DNA from: Dermacentor variabilis
Taxonomy: Eukaryota; Arthropoda; Arachnida; Ixodida; Ixodidae
Assembly (NCBI RefSeq): GCF_050947875.1
Contig: NW_027460346.1
Coordinates: forward strand, 2,236,000-2,299,999
DNA length: 64,000 nucleotides
Reading direction: 5' to 3'
The translations under genes were made by a program, and so were the position numbers. Below, piece after piece: positions 34,240 through 46,854 of the stretch. Position 1 is the stretch's first letter. Each line of letters opens with the position of its first letter. Under the pieces are notes generated by a model. That model worked only from the letters and a program-made list of their open reading frames with translations. It was not told the DNA's origin and ran no database searches.

Positions 34240-35135
34240 CAGCTGTCCATACTTAGTGAAAGAAACACGAAGTGCGCTTCTGAGGACTCCGACGCTCTCT
34301 GCAGAAGTGGCTGTGGTGGCGCACGCTATTCGTGCATTTCAGGGAGAATCGCCTTCTGCCTCCGGTTGAAAGTGACTTTTTACTGCTTCCAAAAGATGCG
34401 CTCTTCCAGAAGGTGACAGGTGAAGAGCATACAATCAGTCGCTGGATGTGTTCGTTTGCATCGCAGTTCGACATGACCTATTCGTAAAGCTTCTTAGATG
34501 AAGAGCTTATCGTATCCTATAGTCCTGTAACGAGTACAAGCACCGAGATGTGAACTGTCAAAGGTGTCGCTCAACTTTCTTAATTGCTCAGTCAAAAGCT
34601 CCAAGCCTGCCGCAGTCAGCCCTCCCTGGCCACCGCTGATTTCACGTGCCGTGCGCGACAGTGGTCGTTGTTGTTTTAGTTTGCTTGCCAGCTGGCAAAC
34701 AGCTGTCATCTCCAACACACCGTCGTGACGCTACATCTCACGGTGACATTATTACGTCGCCCTCCTGCGCGGCATCGACGCGGGGGCCTGCAGCGCGCTT
34801 GCTTGAGAAATTAGCCGGACCGATGTGCCATGTTTTCACGACTGGTATCTCGAAACAAATGTTCGCGCTTTCAACAAAGAGTTTAAACGCACGATTATAA
34901 CTCAGCAAGCCCACAAGTACGTTGTGTGTGGGGCTACTTCTCATCGTAACTTCAATTTATCGACCAGCGAAAGCCTCCGTTCGACGAATTACATATACAG
35001 CAACCAGCGTGCGTTCGACATCTCGGTCGCCTCTACATGAAACGGCCGGGCTTCGCCGAGCCGAGCCCTATAAGCTCACGTCCGTTATGTGGGTGACGCC
35101 CACTGGTCGGGTGACATGTTTCGGTGCACTGAACA
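34240..35135. other. No gene recognised
   Basis: Frames below 115 codons, no domain features. Confidence 0.4.
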
Positions 35136-35140
35136 TGAGA

Positions 35141-35309
35141 CGCGTTTACATGAATGCGACAGTGCACGGTGCACCGCATCGCATTGCATTTCTAGCGCAC
35201 CGCATCCAAGTGAACGTCGGTAAAGCAGACGGAAGGCAAATCGCATTAATACGCTAGGAGATGAGTAGATAGAGTTCGGTAAGGTCGTCCGACGCAGTGC
35301 ATGTAAACG
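35141..35309. mobile_element. Candidate MITE with imperfect terminal inverted repeats
   Basis: Left end CGTTTACATGAATGCGAC and right end, reverse complemented, CGTTTACATGCACTGCGTC. About 170 bp long, no coding capacity. Target duplication not resolved. Confidence 0.35.
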
Positions 35310-37025
35310 ATGGCGTATTGTATCGAGGGAAAAAGGAAAAGTGAGACGGCCCCACCGGCGAGCCCTCCCCTTTCACGAGTTTGTCATAAATAAACAAAGC
35401 GGAGCGAGGAGCATTGTCTCGAAAATAAAAGATAAAAACGAAGATGCAGTGTCGCTTGCTATGCGCAAGAAAAGGAGAACAACTGAGTCGCTCACCCTAG
35501 CTCACCAAAGACTCTCTCACTGTTGCATGCAACGGCAGTCGCACGTAATATAGGGGTGGGCGTGGGGGAGGATTTACATGGATGGTGCTTTAGGGGCCGC
35601 AGGCCAATGAATACTGACACATTGTCATTGCGTTTTTCTTCTCTTTTTCTTCTTTTAAGCTGTAAGATATTGATATGGAGCTTACAGGGAAAGTTCATGT
35701 TCATGGCTTGGCGGAGCATACACAGAGCGGGCGCTTCTGGAGCGTATAATGTAAGGAGCCCTCCTGGCATCGTGACTTGCCGCGTTTCCTGGCCTGCGTC
35801 CCCCTTTTTCGCGTATAGTCAATTTTGTGCTCTCTATGCGATCTATCCGTCCTATAGTTGCTAGGCTGTTTTCGCAATCGAGGCAGCACAATTTCATTTC
35901 ATTTTCAATAACAGCAAGGGTTGACCTTTATTGAGCCCTAGAGACACGGCGAAGGACCTCAGGCACAATCCACGCTGACGATGCGCCAACACGCGCGATG
36001 ATGAAGGGCGCGCGCATACACACATACACACACGCATGCACGCACATACACACATACACGCACACACGCTTATCAGAAACATTAGTTATAGAACAGGGGC
36101 CCCCGAAACGCTTCGGGGCGACAAAATATAGCGTCGTCACCATTGCACATGCGTCAGTCACAAAAGACATTTGGATTTAGCGTGGGGCACGCTATTCCTC
36201 AATGTATAACGTTCCGCCACAATTAAACTTGCCCCATATTTAAGTTTTGCGCCAATTCATCGCGGCACCTATCGAAGCGACGGCTCTGGCCTCATACCAA
36301 CTTCGACTCGATTCCTTGTAACCGCAAAGTTCGGGAGCAACGAGTGGTCATTTAGGCTATGGCTTTGACTCATCTCACGTAAGTGATGTTTCGGCAAAAC
36401 ACCGCTATTTCCTGGGCCTTAAGCAGATATCCTTGGGTTTGACGAAAATGAATGGCCGAATCCTGTGGCGAAGCCAAGCTTGTGGCCAAGCGCGGCCAAA
36501 GCGTGTCGTAACCAAAGTTGAATGACTGTTTTCGAAATGTCGACACCAAAGACGACAGCCGCTTCACGAACGCGATTTTCCCAAGACGTCGACATCGCTT
36601 TCCTGCGTGGTTATGCGTTTTAAAGCGACAGCTTTCTTTGGCTCTTTGGCGCTGTCAAATGCTTGACGTTTCAGTGGAAGCGACAGAAAAGCGTGGTGAA
36701 ATGCGTGAAAGCATGCTTTCTATCGCGCCAACAACGAAAGAAGTTACTTTTCTATGACTGCTATAGCACGGGTGGTCTATTCTTTCTGGTCCTGCGAACT
36801 GACTTGCTCGGATTACGCTGATGTTTCTGAGGTATGAAGTAGTAACAGGGTCACAAGAATAAACTCCTTGAAGTAGCACATTTGTGCGTGCGTATATCAT
36901 ACTTGTAGGTGTTACAGAAAAGAAAACTGACCAATTGTAATGAGAATTATTTCATCAAACATATAAATGATCACATTGACAGATTACTGCATGGCCCACG
37001 AAAGTAACTAAGCAATTACAGAAAA
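35310..37025. other. No gene recognised
   Basis: Includes a small CA/TG-rich patch (~36010-36070) in an otherwise unremarkable sequence. Confidence 0.4.
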
Positions 37026-37029
37026 ATAA

Positions 37030-37770
37030 TCGATTACTTTTAAAGCGACACTTTCTTTGACTATTTCTTCGACTTTCCATTTGCTGCTGCTGCTGGCTGG
37101 CTGCTCGCTAGCCGAATCGCTCACGCACAGGACGGCACTCGTACCTTCATACCGCTGCTTGTGATCATTGCTGCGTTGTCGCGTTGTCATGGTCGTTTCA
37201 TGGTCATCATTCTCACGTAGTGATTCCACCGTCGTCATCCATATTTTGCTCGTGTCCATTGGCTGAACTTTGAAAGGGCGATTTAAGCGCGACAAAATAC
37301 GCTGGGTGGGCTACATCGGCCAGCATCTTCATCGCGTTGTGGTCATACCTTTGTCGTCATGCGGTCGTCCTCAGACCGTTGTCATCCATGCTGGCTGTTG
37401 GCTACAGTCTTGCACGATCGACCGGTGCTATGTATATAGCGCAAACAATTAGTGCGAATTGAGAGGCTCGCGGTGGTACGTGATGCACGTGACCGCGGAC
37501 GTGACCTCCAACACCTACACACCGTCGTTGTCACGCCGTCGTCATCATTTCATCGCCTTCATGACATTGCGATCATTCATTCGTTCTTAGGTCATCGTCC
37601 TTTCGCCGTCGTCATTCCGTAGCTGTCACTGCATTGTCGCATCGTTCTTTTCTTCCAGCCGTCGTCCTCATAATGTCATCGGCATTGCATCGTCATCAGT
37701 CCGTCGCAGCCATGTAATTGTCGTCACTGCGTCGTCGTCACAGAGTCACCGTCATGCCGTCCTTGTCGTT
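37030..37770 (-). repeat. Dispersed repeat family B, copy 1 (GATGACGACG-rich)
   Basis: On minus it contains GCAATGATCACAAGCAG, GTGCCGTCCTGTGCGTGAGC, GCAGCCAGCCAGCAGC and GCAAGACTGTAGCCAACAGCCAGC, which match 44840-45270 in order and sequence. It also holds many degenerate ATGACGACG steps. Noncoding. Confidence 0.6.
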
Positions 37771-38004
37771 GTAAAAATATACAAATGACAAGGTAATGAT
37801 GTTCGCCGTCGCTTGCAGATACTCAGATTATTTTTTTGCATTCGGCCTAATTACATAATTAGCCTTAATTAATTGATCACCTTCTCAAATATTATAATTA
37901 GGTCAAAGGTGTCAATGATAAAATTGTTGAGCAACATGAAAAACTCCCGATACAGCTTTCTGTTACTCAATACACGCTACATAAGAGTGTTTTTCCGAGC
38001 GTGA

Positions 38005-38083
38005 AAGAAGCCCGCGAATGCACGCAAAGTGCCTCGAGCGGCCACTTGCGCGGCAATGTTGCGTGTATTCACGGGCTTCTTGG
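38005..38083. repeat. Inverted repeat, 23-bp arms
   Basis: AAGAAGCCCGCGAATGCACG near 38007 pairs with CGTGTATTCACGGGCTTCTT near 38062 (about two mismatches across 23 bp). Lies at the left edge of the RTE-like fragment. Confidence 0.7.
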
Positions 38084-38086
38084 TTG

Positions 38087-38437
38087 ACTAAAGTCCAGTG
38101 TTGCCTTTACTCTACTGGAAACTATCTTGGTGAATATTTTATATAATACTGGGAGTGAGCTAATAGGCCGATAGTTTTTCAATTCTTTAACGTCTTCCTT
38201 TTGGTGGATTAGTATAATGTTTGCATTCTTCCAGTTCTCTGGGACCCTTGAAGTCGATAGACTCTTCGTATGGACAGCCGCCAGTTTTTCAAGTATTATG
38301 TCTCCCCCATATTTGATTAAATCGACTGTTATTCCATCTTCTCCTGTCGCTTTTCCCCGTTTCATGTCTTGCGAGGTCCTTCTAACCTCATCGCTAGTTA
38401 TAGAAGGAGTCTCTGCAATTTTTGTCTTATTCGAAAC
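38087..38437 (-). pseudogene. RTE-like LINE, start of RT (left part of a split copy)
   Basis: Minus frame reads NKTKIAETPSITSDEV, GKATGEDGI, LKNYRPISSLPVLYKIFTKI and LDFSQPR, the N-terminal RT of RTE-type LINEs. It is the continuation of the endonuclease part at 40837-42430; a 2.4-kb plus-strand LINE separates them. Ends abruptly before RT motif A. Confidence 0.82.
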
Positions 38438-40836
38438 AGAGCTACGTAAGCAAAAACAGACATCACTCAGCAAAATGCGCACTAAAATAAATTACGTTTT
38501 ACTACGCAAAATGCTTAAAGAAACCACTTTTACTTCTGCCTATGACATCGATGTTTATGTTGAGTACGCACAATTCCTAGCTCTTCTGAAAACCGCTATT
38601 GCCCGGTGGAGCTCTACAGTGGTCACTAAAAAATACAGCCAGCCAACATGTCCCTGGATGACAACTGAGATCTTAAACATACTGAAGGAAAAGGACAAAT
38701 GGTACCATAAATGGAAGCAACTAAGAACGAACGACTATTACCTAAGCCAGTTTAAACGCTACCGCAACCTATCCATGTCCCTCATGTGGAAGAGCAAAAA
38801 AAGAATATTTTTCGTCACTTGTAGAGGAGATTCGAGGTAGTACGAAAAAAAGTGTTGGACATAGTTAATGATGCAATTGGCCTTGGTTCAAGAGTGGATG
38901 TTTTGCCTGAATCAGCTAACGAAGACACGGCTGAATTATTTAATGCTCATTTTGCCTCCATAGGACCTTCGCTGGCTTCACGGATTAATATTGATGTAGC
39001 CTCGTTAAGAATGCCTGAGCGTGTTGACAATACTTTCGCATTGCCTGACTTATCAATAGAGGAAGTGACAGCGGCAGTCAGCAGACTCTCAATAGGCAAA
39101 GCAGCAGGCCTAGACGCAATAGCTGTGAGACTTATAAAAAACAATATTGATATTTTAGGTACCCATTCGTTGCATCTTTTTAACAATTCCCTGAGAAGTG
39201 GAGTGCATCCTCATGAGCTCAAAGCCGCTAAGGTCACGCTTGTCATTAAAGGTGGTGAGCGGTACATTCTATCAAACTATAGGCAAATTTCGGTATTAAA
39301 TGTAATTAGTACAGTATTCGAAAAGGTGCTCTGCAAGCGAATACAGAGCTTTTTAACTAAGTACAATGTCCTCTGTCCAAATAAGCACGGTTTCCCACCA
39401 CAAAGATCCACTTCCTCGGCAGTTCTGGTCCTTACACAGCTGATAAATACCGCATTACATAGCAACAAACTTGCCGTAGTTGTTTACTTAGACAAATCAA
39501 ATGCCTTTGATACGGTTGACCATTCGATATTACTACAGAAAATAGAGACTTATGGTTTAAGGGGGAAAATTTATGATTTAATTAAGAGTTAATTTTCTGG
39601 TCGAGAGCAATGCGTTGTTACCAGAGACTATATCTTCGCTCCTCAAAAAATCACACTTGGCGTGGCACAGGGCTCTGTACTCGGGCGCCTCCTTTTTCCT
39701 ATATACATCAATGACTTTCCATTGTTTCTGAACTATTCTGAAGCTGTTATATACGCTGGTGACACTACGAAATTTTTTACAGGAGATACATTAGAGGATC
39801 TGGAGGCCAAAATTAACGAGGAACTTAGTAAAATTTCGCAGTGGTTCGTAAACAATCGGCTCACGCATAACACCGAGAAAACAAAGTATACTTTATTTAA
39901 CTCAAGAAGAAAGAATATTAGCAGTGATAATTTATTTTTAACCTTAAACGGTACGTATTTGCTTAATGTCCCTCACACCAAGTACTTGGTGTAGTCTTTG
40001 TATCGGACATGCATTGGAAGCAACAAATTGAATATGTTTGCTCTGAATTTGCTTATGCCTGTCATATTTTATTAAGGGCGAGGGAATGTTTTCGTGCATT
40101 TTCGTGAATGTTTACGCATATTGTACTTCGCGTTTGTCCATAGTCATATATGTTACTGCCTAGAGACATGAGGCAGTACTTATAAAACCTATTTAGAATC
40201 AATTTTACGCTTGCAGAAACGTGCTGTTCGTACCATAACCTTCGCAAAGACAACCGACCCTAGTCGACCACTCTTTCAAGAACTGCGAATATTACCGGTA
40301 TCAGTTGCATAAAAACTAAAGATAGCTCAAATAATAAACACAGTAGTAAGAACTAATGATCCATTTCCTCTTACACTGTTTAGATCGCCGCTGAGACAAA
40401 CAGGAGCCGCCGCTAATAATAGATTTAACCTACCGCCTTGTCATAACACTTATGGTCAAAGGCTATTAGAGTACAATGGTGCTCAGATATGGAATCAGAT
40501 TCCCGATGACATCAAACTCAAACATAATTTTTCGGCCTTATTGAAAAACACTTTTTTTGACTGTCCAGAACTGTGGGACTAAATACCTTTGTGTTTGGTT
40601 TTGTATATTCATAAACCATTTTTTTTTGTTTTTCAGAAGATGTATGCGCTTTACATATTTGCAATACCGCTATTGTAGTATCTCACGTCTCTTTGTACAT
40701 GTAGTTTGAATGTCTGCCATTTCTTTAGTGAATATCTTGTATTTGAACCTTTCACTAGCCGAGCTGGCTATGAGTCCAGTCATGTTTTGTTGTATTGGTT
40801 TCATAAAATAAAATGATGTTGATGATGATGAAAAAA
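38438..40836 (+). mobile_element. CR1/Jockey-like LINE inserted in the RTE-like LINE
   Basis: 2.4 kb bounded by GAAAC at 38433-38437 and 40837-40841. Ends with AATAAAATGATGTTGATGATGATG and six A. It encodes a degenerate ORF2 (linker, RT, C-terminal part) and lacks endonuclease, so it is 5'-truncated. Removing it restores the RTE reading SNEQVSNKTKIAE. Confidence 0.82.
38470..40600 (+). pseudogene. ORF2/RT of the CR1/Jockey-like LINE, with stops
   Basis: Would make cDNA from element RNA. Frames 38217-38840, 38852-39592 and 39662-39994 form one protein with lesions: pre-RT WMTTEILNILKEKDKWYHKW; RT fingers GKAAGLDAI and LSNYRQISVLNVISTVFEKVL; motif A LDKSNAFDTVDHSILL; a TAA after LIKS near 39590; motif B VAQGSVLGRLLFPIYINDF; motif C altered to YAGDT instead of YADD (~39757). 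The Gly in the catalytic box and the stops mean it is dead. Confidence 0.82.
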
Positions 40837-42430
40837 GAAACCTGTTCATTACTGCTTTGAATGGAGGTATCGTGGCTCCCCTGGGTACTGTACAGGTCTG
40901 TATATAATTCTTCCGCTGCTTTTGCTATACCTTCGAGATTGCTGATGATATTACGCTGCTTATCTTTCAGTGCATAAATCTTAGTTTGTCCTATGCCGTT
41001 TCCTTCTCACTGATTTCATACTGCGTCCATCTTTTACGGCTTCCTGTCTTTCTCACGTTATAATTTCGAATATCCCTTATTTTTTCCTTGTTGATGAGTT
41101 TTTACAGTTCTGTGAATTCTATCTTATCTCTTGAGTTAGACACTTTCCTTCCTTGTCGTTTGTTTATTAGGTCCTTTGTTACTTGGGAGAGCTTACCTAC
41201 TGCTCGGCTTGGTGCCTTACCTCCCACTTTAGTTGCTGCCTCTGAAGCCAGCTTAGTTACGGTTTCATTCATTACCTCTCTGTCATCTTGATCTCTCTGT
41301 TCAAAGGCTGCATATTTGTTTGCAAGTAGCAGCCTGAAATAGTCTGCTTTTAACCTTACTGCCTTTAGGTTGACCTGTTTCTCCTTGACAAATTTTACTC
41401 TTTCTCTCTTCAAATTGAGGTGAATCCTAGCCCTCACTACCATATGATCACTGCACTTTACCCTACCACTCACTACTACATCCTGCACAATGCTGGGACC
41501 AGCAGAAAGTATGAAATCAGTTTCAGTTCTTGTTTCACCCTTAGAGCTTTTCCAGGTCCACTTTCTGTTGCTATACGCTTCGTGAAGAAGGTGTTCATTA
41601 TTCGTAGCTTGTTCCTTTCCGCAAATTCTACCATCAATCTCTCCTCTATCGTTCCTAGAACCAACATCGTAGTTGTCAATTGCTTGTTCACCAGCCTGCT
41701 TCTTCCCCACTTTTGTATTCAAGTCGCCCATTACTGCAGTATACTGAGTTTGCACTTTTCTCATCGCTAATTCAACATCTTCATAAAACTGATCTACTTC
41801 GTCATCATTGTGACTGGATGTTGGAGCGTAGGCTTGTACTACCTTTAATCTATACGTCTTATTCAGTTTGATTATGACTACACAGCTACCCTCTCATTAA
41901 TGCTGTAGAATTCGTCAATGTTGCCCGCTATGTCCTCATGGATTAGGAATCCTATCCCGTATTGCTTCTTATCTGGGAGACCTCTACAGCAGAGGACATG
42001 TCCGTTATTCAGCAATGTATAAACCTCACCAATTCTTTTAATCTCACTAAGGTCAATGATATCCCTAACAATGTCTCATAGTTCCTCAAAGAGTCCTGCC
42101 AAGCTAGCCTTACTCGAGAGGCTCGGGTGCTAAATGTTGCCAGGATCAGTGTCCATTGGCGGCCTGTCCGGACGCAGAGATTCTTAGCACCCTCTGCTGC
42201 GTTACAGGTCTGACCGCCGCCTTGGTTAGTTGCTCCGAAGCTGCTGGGGACTGAGGGCCTTTGGTTAATTGAATGAGTTGTTTGGGAAGTAGATGCCGAA
42301 TACTGCACCAGGAAGGCCAATTCCTGTTCTGGTGAGGTAGTGTCTTTTGTTGAAGCTTAGTGGGTCTTCCTAATTTTGTTGTACCTGGATTAGCATAGCC
42401 TCACTCACTCTCAGCATCTTTTACCGTAGT
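40837..42430 (-). pseudogene. RTE-like LINE, AP-endonuclease part
   Basis: Minus translation, with stops near 41890 and 42130, gives an APE-type endonuclease: YTLLNNGHVLCCRGLPDKKQ, VVQAYAPTSSHNDDEVDQFY, GDLNTKVGKK, DFILSAGP and SDHMVVRARI (catalytic D/N/H boxes). The 220-codon frame 41764-41102 covers the C-terminal half. It then runs toward RT as SIQSSNEQVS, where the other LINE interrupts it. 5' end merges into unassigned sequence near 42430. Confidence 0.82.
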
Positions 42431-42542
42431 CAGGCGCCACTTAAAGCCTGGTCAGTAGCGGTTTTGCGTCATCACTAAGCGGCCCTTGCTGGTAAGTAGA
42501 GGGTAGCATCACACGACACTTTCGGCATGTAAAACCGAAGAA

Positions 42543-43326
42543 ATTATGGATGCGAAAGCACAAAATGACCCATTCGGCGAAAAGGCGGGGGTCGGTCGTG
42601 TGTACAAGCGAAAAACGCCACGTAAATTCCCACTGGCTGTGACGCCACGTCGCGAGAACGCCTCGAAGGAGCAGAGCGGGCGAAAGGGAACACCTGTGGC
42701 CGCGCTAGCGAACCAGGTGTTGCGTGCGGTGAGAGGGCATCGTCGCGACGCCGCATCACCCTCGCTCTCGGAAGCCTTTGTTATCCGTACGTTCCTTGCC
42801 CGCGCAACGTCTCGCTTGCGTTCTAACTCCGCCGCGGTAGTCGCTATAAAGAAATTAATGTATAAAAACCAGAATAAATTGAAAAGGAAAAACGTTGGCA
42901 GTGATGAGTTTCGAGCCTACGAACCCACGCTCAGAAGCCGAGCGTCTTACTCACTGGGCTAAACCAGCGCCTCCGAGATGATAGGCTTGTGCTCTCTGCT
43001 TTATGACGTCATGCCACTTGGACCGAAATTTCCATTGCCAAGCCCGGCGTGACGAAAGCGGTGAGGCCAAAATCACCGCGGCTTACTCGGGAACGTGGCC
43101 ATTAGATCTTAAGGCAGTCGAGCAAGGTAACATGACACGGATCAAAGTGCACCGGCCTTGTATTATCTACAGGAAGTGTTGGCCAAGCGTCTCAACGCGC
43201 CCTCTTGCCCGCGAGGAGCTCATAACTCGAAGGGCCGCTCAGCGGCGTCCAATTGGACATTAATGGTTTCGAATTCACAACTCACAAGAAATGCTTAGGT
43301 GTCCTCGGACTTTTTAAAGTAAGATA
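42543..43326 (+). repeat. Dispersed repeat family A, copy 2
   Basis: Same orientation and extent as 12615-13388. Shared blocks include GGGAACACCTGTGGCCGCGC vs its counterpart, GGAAGCCTTTGTTATCCGTACG and TCAGAAGCCGAGCGTCTTACTCACTGG. The tRNA-like segment (minus, ~42880-42970) is better kept: TTTAGCCCAGTGAG and GGCTCGAAACTC. An RTE insertion follows ~25 bp after its end. Confidence 0.78.
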
Positions 43327-43361
43327 AAATATCATACGTCAAAATGTAGGCTAATCCCGCA

Positions 43362-43362
<1 letters not shown>

Positions 43363-43440
<78 letters not shown>
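43363..43440. repeat. (AAT)n microsatellite, LINE tail
   Basis: About 26 AAT units at the 3' end of the RTE insertion, likely expanded from its tail. Confidence 0.95.
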
Positions 43441-44577
43441 GTCAGCCTGGCTACGCCCACTGCAGGGCAAAGGCCTCTCCCATACTTCTCCAACTATCCT
43501 GTTCATGTGCTAATTGTGGCCATGCTGTCCCTGCAAAGTTCTTAATATCATCCGCCCACCTAACTATCTGCAGCCCCCTGCTACGCTTCCCTTCTCTTTG
43601 AATCCAGTCCGTAACCCTTAATGACCATCGGTTATCGTTCCTCCTCATTACATGCCCTGCCCATGCCCCCCCCCCATTTCTTTTTCTTTATTTCAACTAA
43701 GATGTCGTTAACTCGCGTTTGTTTCCTCACCCAATCTGCTCACTTCTTACCCCCCCCCCCTTAACGTTACACCCATCAGTCTTCTTTCCTTAGCTAGTTG
43801 CGTCGTCCTCAATATAAGTAGAACCCTTTTCGTAAGTCTCCAGGTTTCTGCCCAGTAAATGAGTACTTGTAAGAAACAGCTGTTATACACTTTTTTCTTG
43901 AGGGATAATGGCAACCTGCTGTTCATGATCTGAGAATGCTTGCCAAACGCACCCCAGCCCATTCTTATTCTTCTGATTATTTCAGTCTCATGATCCAGAT
44001 CCGTGGTCACTACCTGCCCTAAGTAGATGTATTCCCTTACCACTTCCAGTGCCTCGCTACCTATCGTAAACTGCTGTTCTCTTCCAAGACTGTTAAACAT
44101 TACTTTAGTTTTCTGCAGATTAATTTTCAGACCCACCCTTCTGCTTTGCCTCTCCAGGTCAGTGAGCATGCATTGCAATTGGTCTCCTGAGTTACTAAGC
44201 AAGGTAATATCATCAGCGAATCGAAAGTTACTAAGGTATTCTCCATTAACTCTTATCCCCAATTCTTCCCAATCCAGGTCTCTGAATACCTTCTGTAAAC
44301 ACGCTGTGAATAGCATTGGAGAGATCGTATCTCCCTGCCTGACTCCTTTCCTTATTGGGATTTTGTTGCTTTCTTTATGGAGGATTAATGTGGCTGTGGA
44401 GCCGCTATAGATATCTTTCAGTATTTTTACATACGGCTCGTCTACACCCTGATTCCGTAATGCCTCCATGACTGCTGAGGTTTCGACTGAATCAAACGCT
44501 TTCTCGTAATCAATGAAAGCTATATATAAGGGTTGGTTATATTCCGCACATTTCTCTATCACCTGATTGATAGTGTG
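43365..44577 (-). mobile_element. RTE-like LINE, 5'-truncated insertion with 12-bp target duplication
   Basis: Bounded by AATCCCGCAAAT at 43353-43364 and 44578-44589. On minus it holds the RT catalytic half, the C-terminal region, and ends in a (TTA)n tail (43365-43440). A typical target-primed insertion. Confidence 0.9.
43747..44577 (-). pseudogene. RT of the RTE-like LINE (partial, largely open)
   Basis: Frame open from the insertion edge: INQVIEKCAEYNQPLYIAF, motif A FIDYEKAFDSVE, motif B KGVRQGDTISPMLF, motif C FADDITLL, and the post-RT RRIRMGWGAFGKHSQI and WAETW. The start codon at 44769 lies in flanking DNA, so the native start is lost. C-terminal part broken by poly-C runs; a short piece RWADDIKNFAGTAW lies at 43451-43648. 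Inference: younger than the copy at 38-42 kb. Confidence 0.88.
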
Positions 44578-44839
44578 AATCCCGCAAATAGTGCAATCTA
44601 AAAATCTAAAGCCGCTCCCGAAGATTGTGCAGTCTAAACATTTAAACAGTGCGACGTTCCTCCTAATCCTCCCGCGCGAGGGATGACGCGATATAGTGCC
44701 ATGCGCAGTGACTCTTCCCTCATTCCAGCCCAGAATTCGCTCAAAAAGACTGGCTTTCATCGACTTCAACTGGCGGTTGAATCGCCTTGCAACTATTTTT
44801 TTTTATTTCGCGCTATATCTGTTGTTTGTATGCACTATA

Positions 44840-45270
44840 TCTGGTACTGGCCAATTGGGCAAGACTGTAGCCTGCAGCCAGCAGGGATGACTAGGGTACG
44901 ACGACGAGGGCCTCAGGACAAAGGTATGACGACGCTTGAATGAGGGCGACTGTATGTCGACAACGTGATGGAAGATATTGCGGATGCAGTCCGCTCAGCG
45001 CATGTTACCGCGCCTAACTCCCCCTGTCAAAGTTCTAGCCGCATGCATGATGACAATAAGATAGCGACATTGAAATCCCTGCGACAGAACGATGATGATG
45101 ATGAAACGACCACGATGAAGTGACAAAGCAGGAATGATCACAAGTAGGGGTATAAAGATGTAGAGTGCCGTCCTGTGTATGAGCTTAGAAAGCAGCCAGC
45201 CAGCAGCCAGCCAGCAGCCAGCCAGCAGTTGCGGGAAATCGAAGAAAGACGCAAATAAAGCTTGGCTCTA
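44840..45270 (+). repeat. Dispersed repeat family B, copy 2
   Basis: Matches 37030-37770 reversed. Contains GGCAAGACTGTAGCCTGCAG, GATGATGATGAAACGACCA, GGGGTATAAAGATG, a CAGCCAGC repeat (45187-45232) and GCAAATAAAGCTTGGCTCT. TATA-like then AATAAA-like order could be an LTR, but ends were not defined. Confidence 0.6.
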
Positions 45271-45274
45271 CCAG

Positions 45275-46850
45275 AAGGAGTTGGTCTCACTCTTCCAAAG
45301 CGTTGACAGTAGCCTTTCACACGTTGTTTATCTTCCCTAACAATTGCTTTTCAAAACTCTCGTCGATCATCTTCTCTCGTTTTCTCGTGAAAACATGAGC
45401 AGCGACACCGAAAACTCACTCGACGTGCGCGCCGGAGGGCGCTGTTCAACGTATTCAACGAACACCTTTTGCACAAAACTAATGATCACTCTATGCTGCA
45501 GTGCTCGCGTCTATCAGGTAGCGAGTTACGATGACGAAATGAATTGCCTGTCTGCACATCCGCAACCGCCAGGCTACTGCGTCACACGACAGTAGGCGTT
45601 CAACTGCAGTTATCGCGAAATTCAAGGGCTCAAAGCTGCGCCGCATATCTCCTCAGTGAAATAACTGGTTACACGTAATTCATTACTGAAAAAAGGAATT
45701 GATGAATTGATTACTGAAAAAAAGGGAGGATGGGCTGACGCAATAAGAACAACAAAACAGAGACAAAACAAGCAAAAAAAAGACAAAACGAAAGGGGAAG
45801 ACAACATAAGAAAATCGAAATTTGACCACTTAATTTATTACACGTCCTTGTGCCGCAAGTTTTTCCTTTTTTTAGTTGGGGAATACGAAAACAAAGGAAT
45901 GTAAAAGAAGGAAGGCGGCGGCGTTGGCTACCCGCGAGTGTCTACTTTAGCCGACTGACGCCGCGACCGAAGGATCAAGCGAATAAAAAGAAAGTGCAAG
46001 GCTCGGTCCACAAAGCATCAGGTGCATACTACCCGTCACCTTACACCGGCGGGACGAAAAAGATGCTGTATCCCGTAAAACCCCACATATAATACGAGAC
46101 GATATTTGGAGGTAGCGAAAAGTGAAAAAAGTTTCGTCCTATAATACGAGTGCGGCAAACTTAGCGAGAACATTTATTTGCATCGGATTTGGCGCTTCAG
46201 TCATTGTCGTCCTCGGTTTCACTGTCTTAAGACAGTTACTTGTCAGAGAACTTCAGAGATAATGATCTTGTATGCCGTCGAGTGCGTTCGAAATGGCACA
46301 CTTCTTAAAACTGCGACGAACAAGATCCTCCGGGATTAGGCGGATAGGTGGGGGTGTGTCACAGTTGCCGATTTTCTCTGCAGCTGAAATCTCGTTTCCT
46401 CTTGAAGGCAGTCGACTACTGCTCTTGGAGTGCCGATATTTTGCAGCTTCAATGCGGAACAAAAACAGAAATTGCCTGATAACCTGCACTTCACGCGATT
46501 AGCACGTTAGCTGGTCGGCGCCGAGGTGCGCGCTCGCTTCCTATGTCAGCGTGTCATGGCGGCCAAACCCACGCCGTCTCTGCACGCTGTATGATGATGA
46601 GGATAATAATCACCATGCAATAATAACGAAACCAAAACTATGAGCATGATTTCTGGCTTAGATATTGGTGGCGAAAATTTGGGACGCAAATAATTGGTAA
46701 AAAAATACTCGTATTACATTGCGGTTACTACGGTACGTTGCACCAGAAGTGGGGACCTCAACCTTGCGTTGACGAAATGGAGAAGATAAAAAAAAAGAGA
46801 GAAAATCAGAGAATTGTCGCTTGGCTGTTACTTAGCTTTTGCTTTTGTTC
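45275..46850. other. No gene recognised
   Basis: Short frames only, mostly A-rich low complexity around 45690-45830. Confidence 0.4.
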
Positions 46851-46854
46851 TCCA

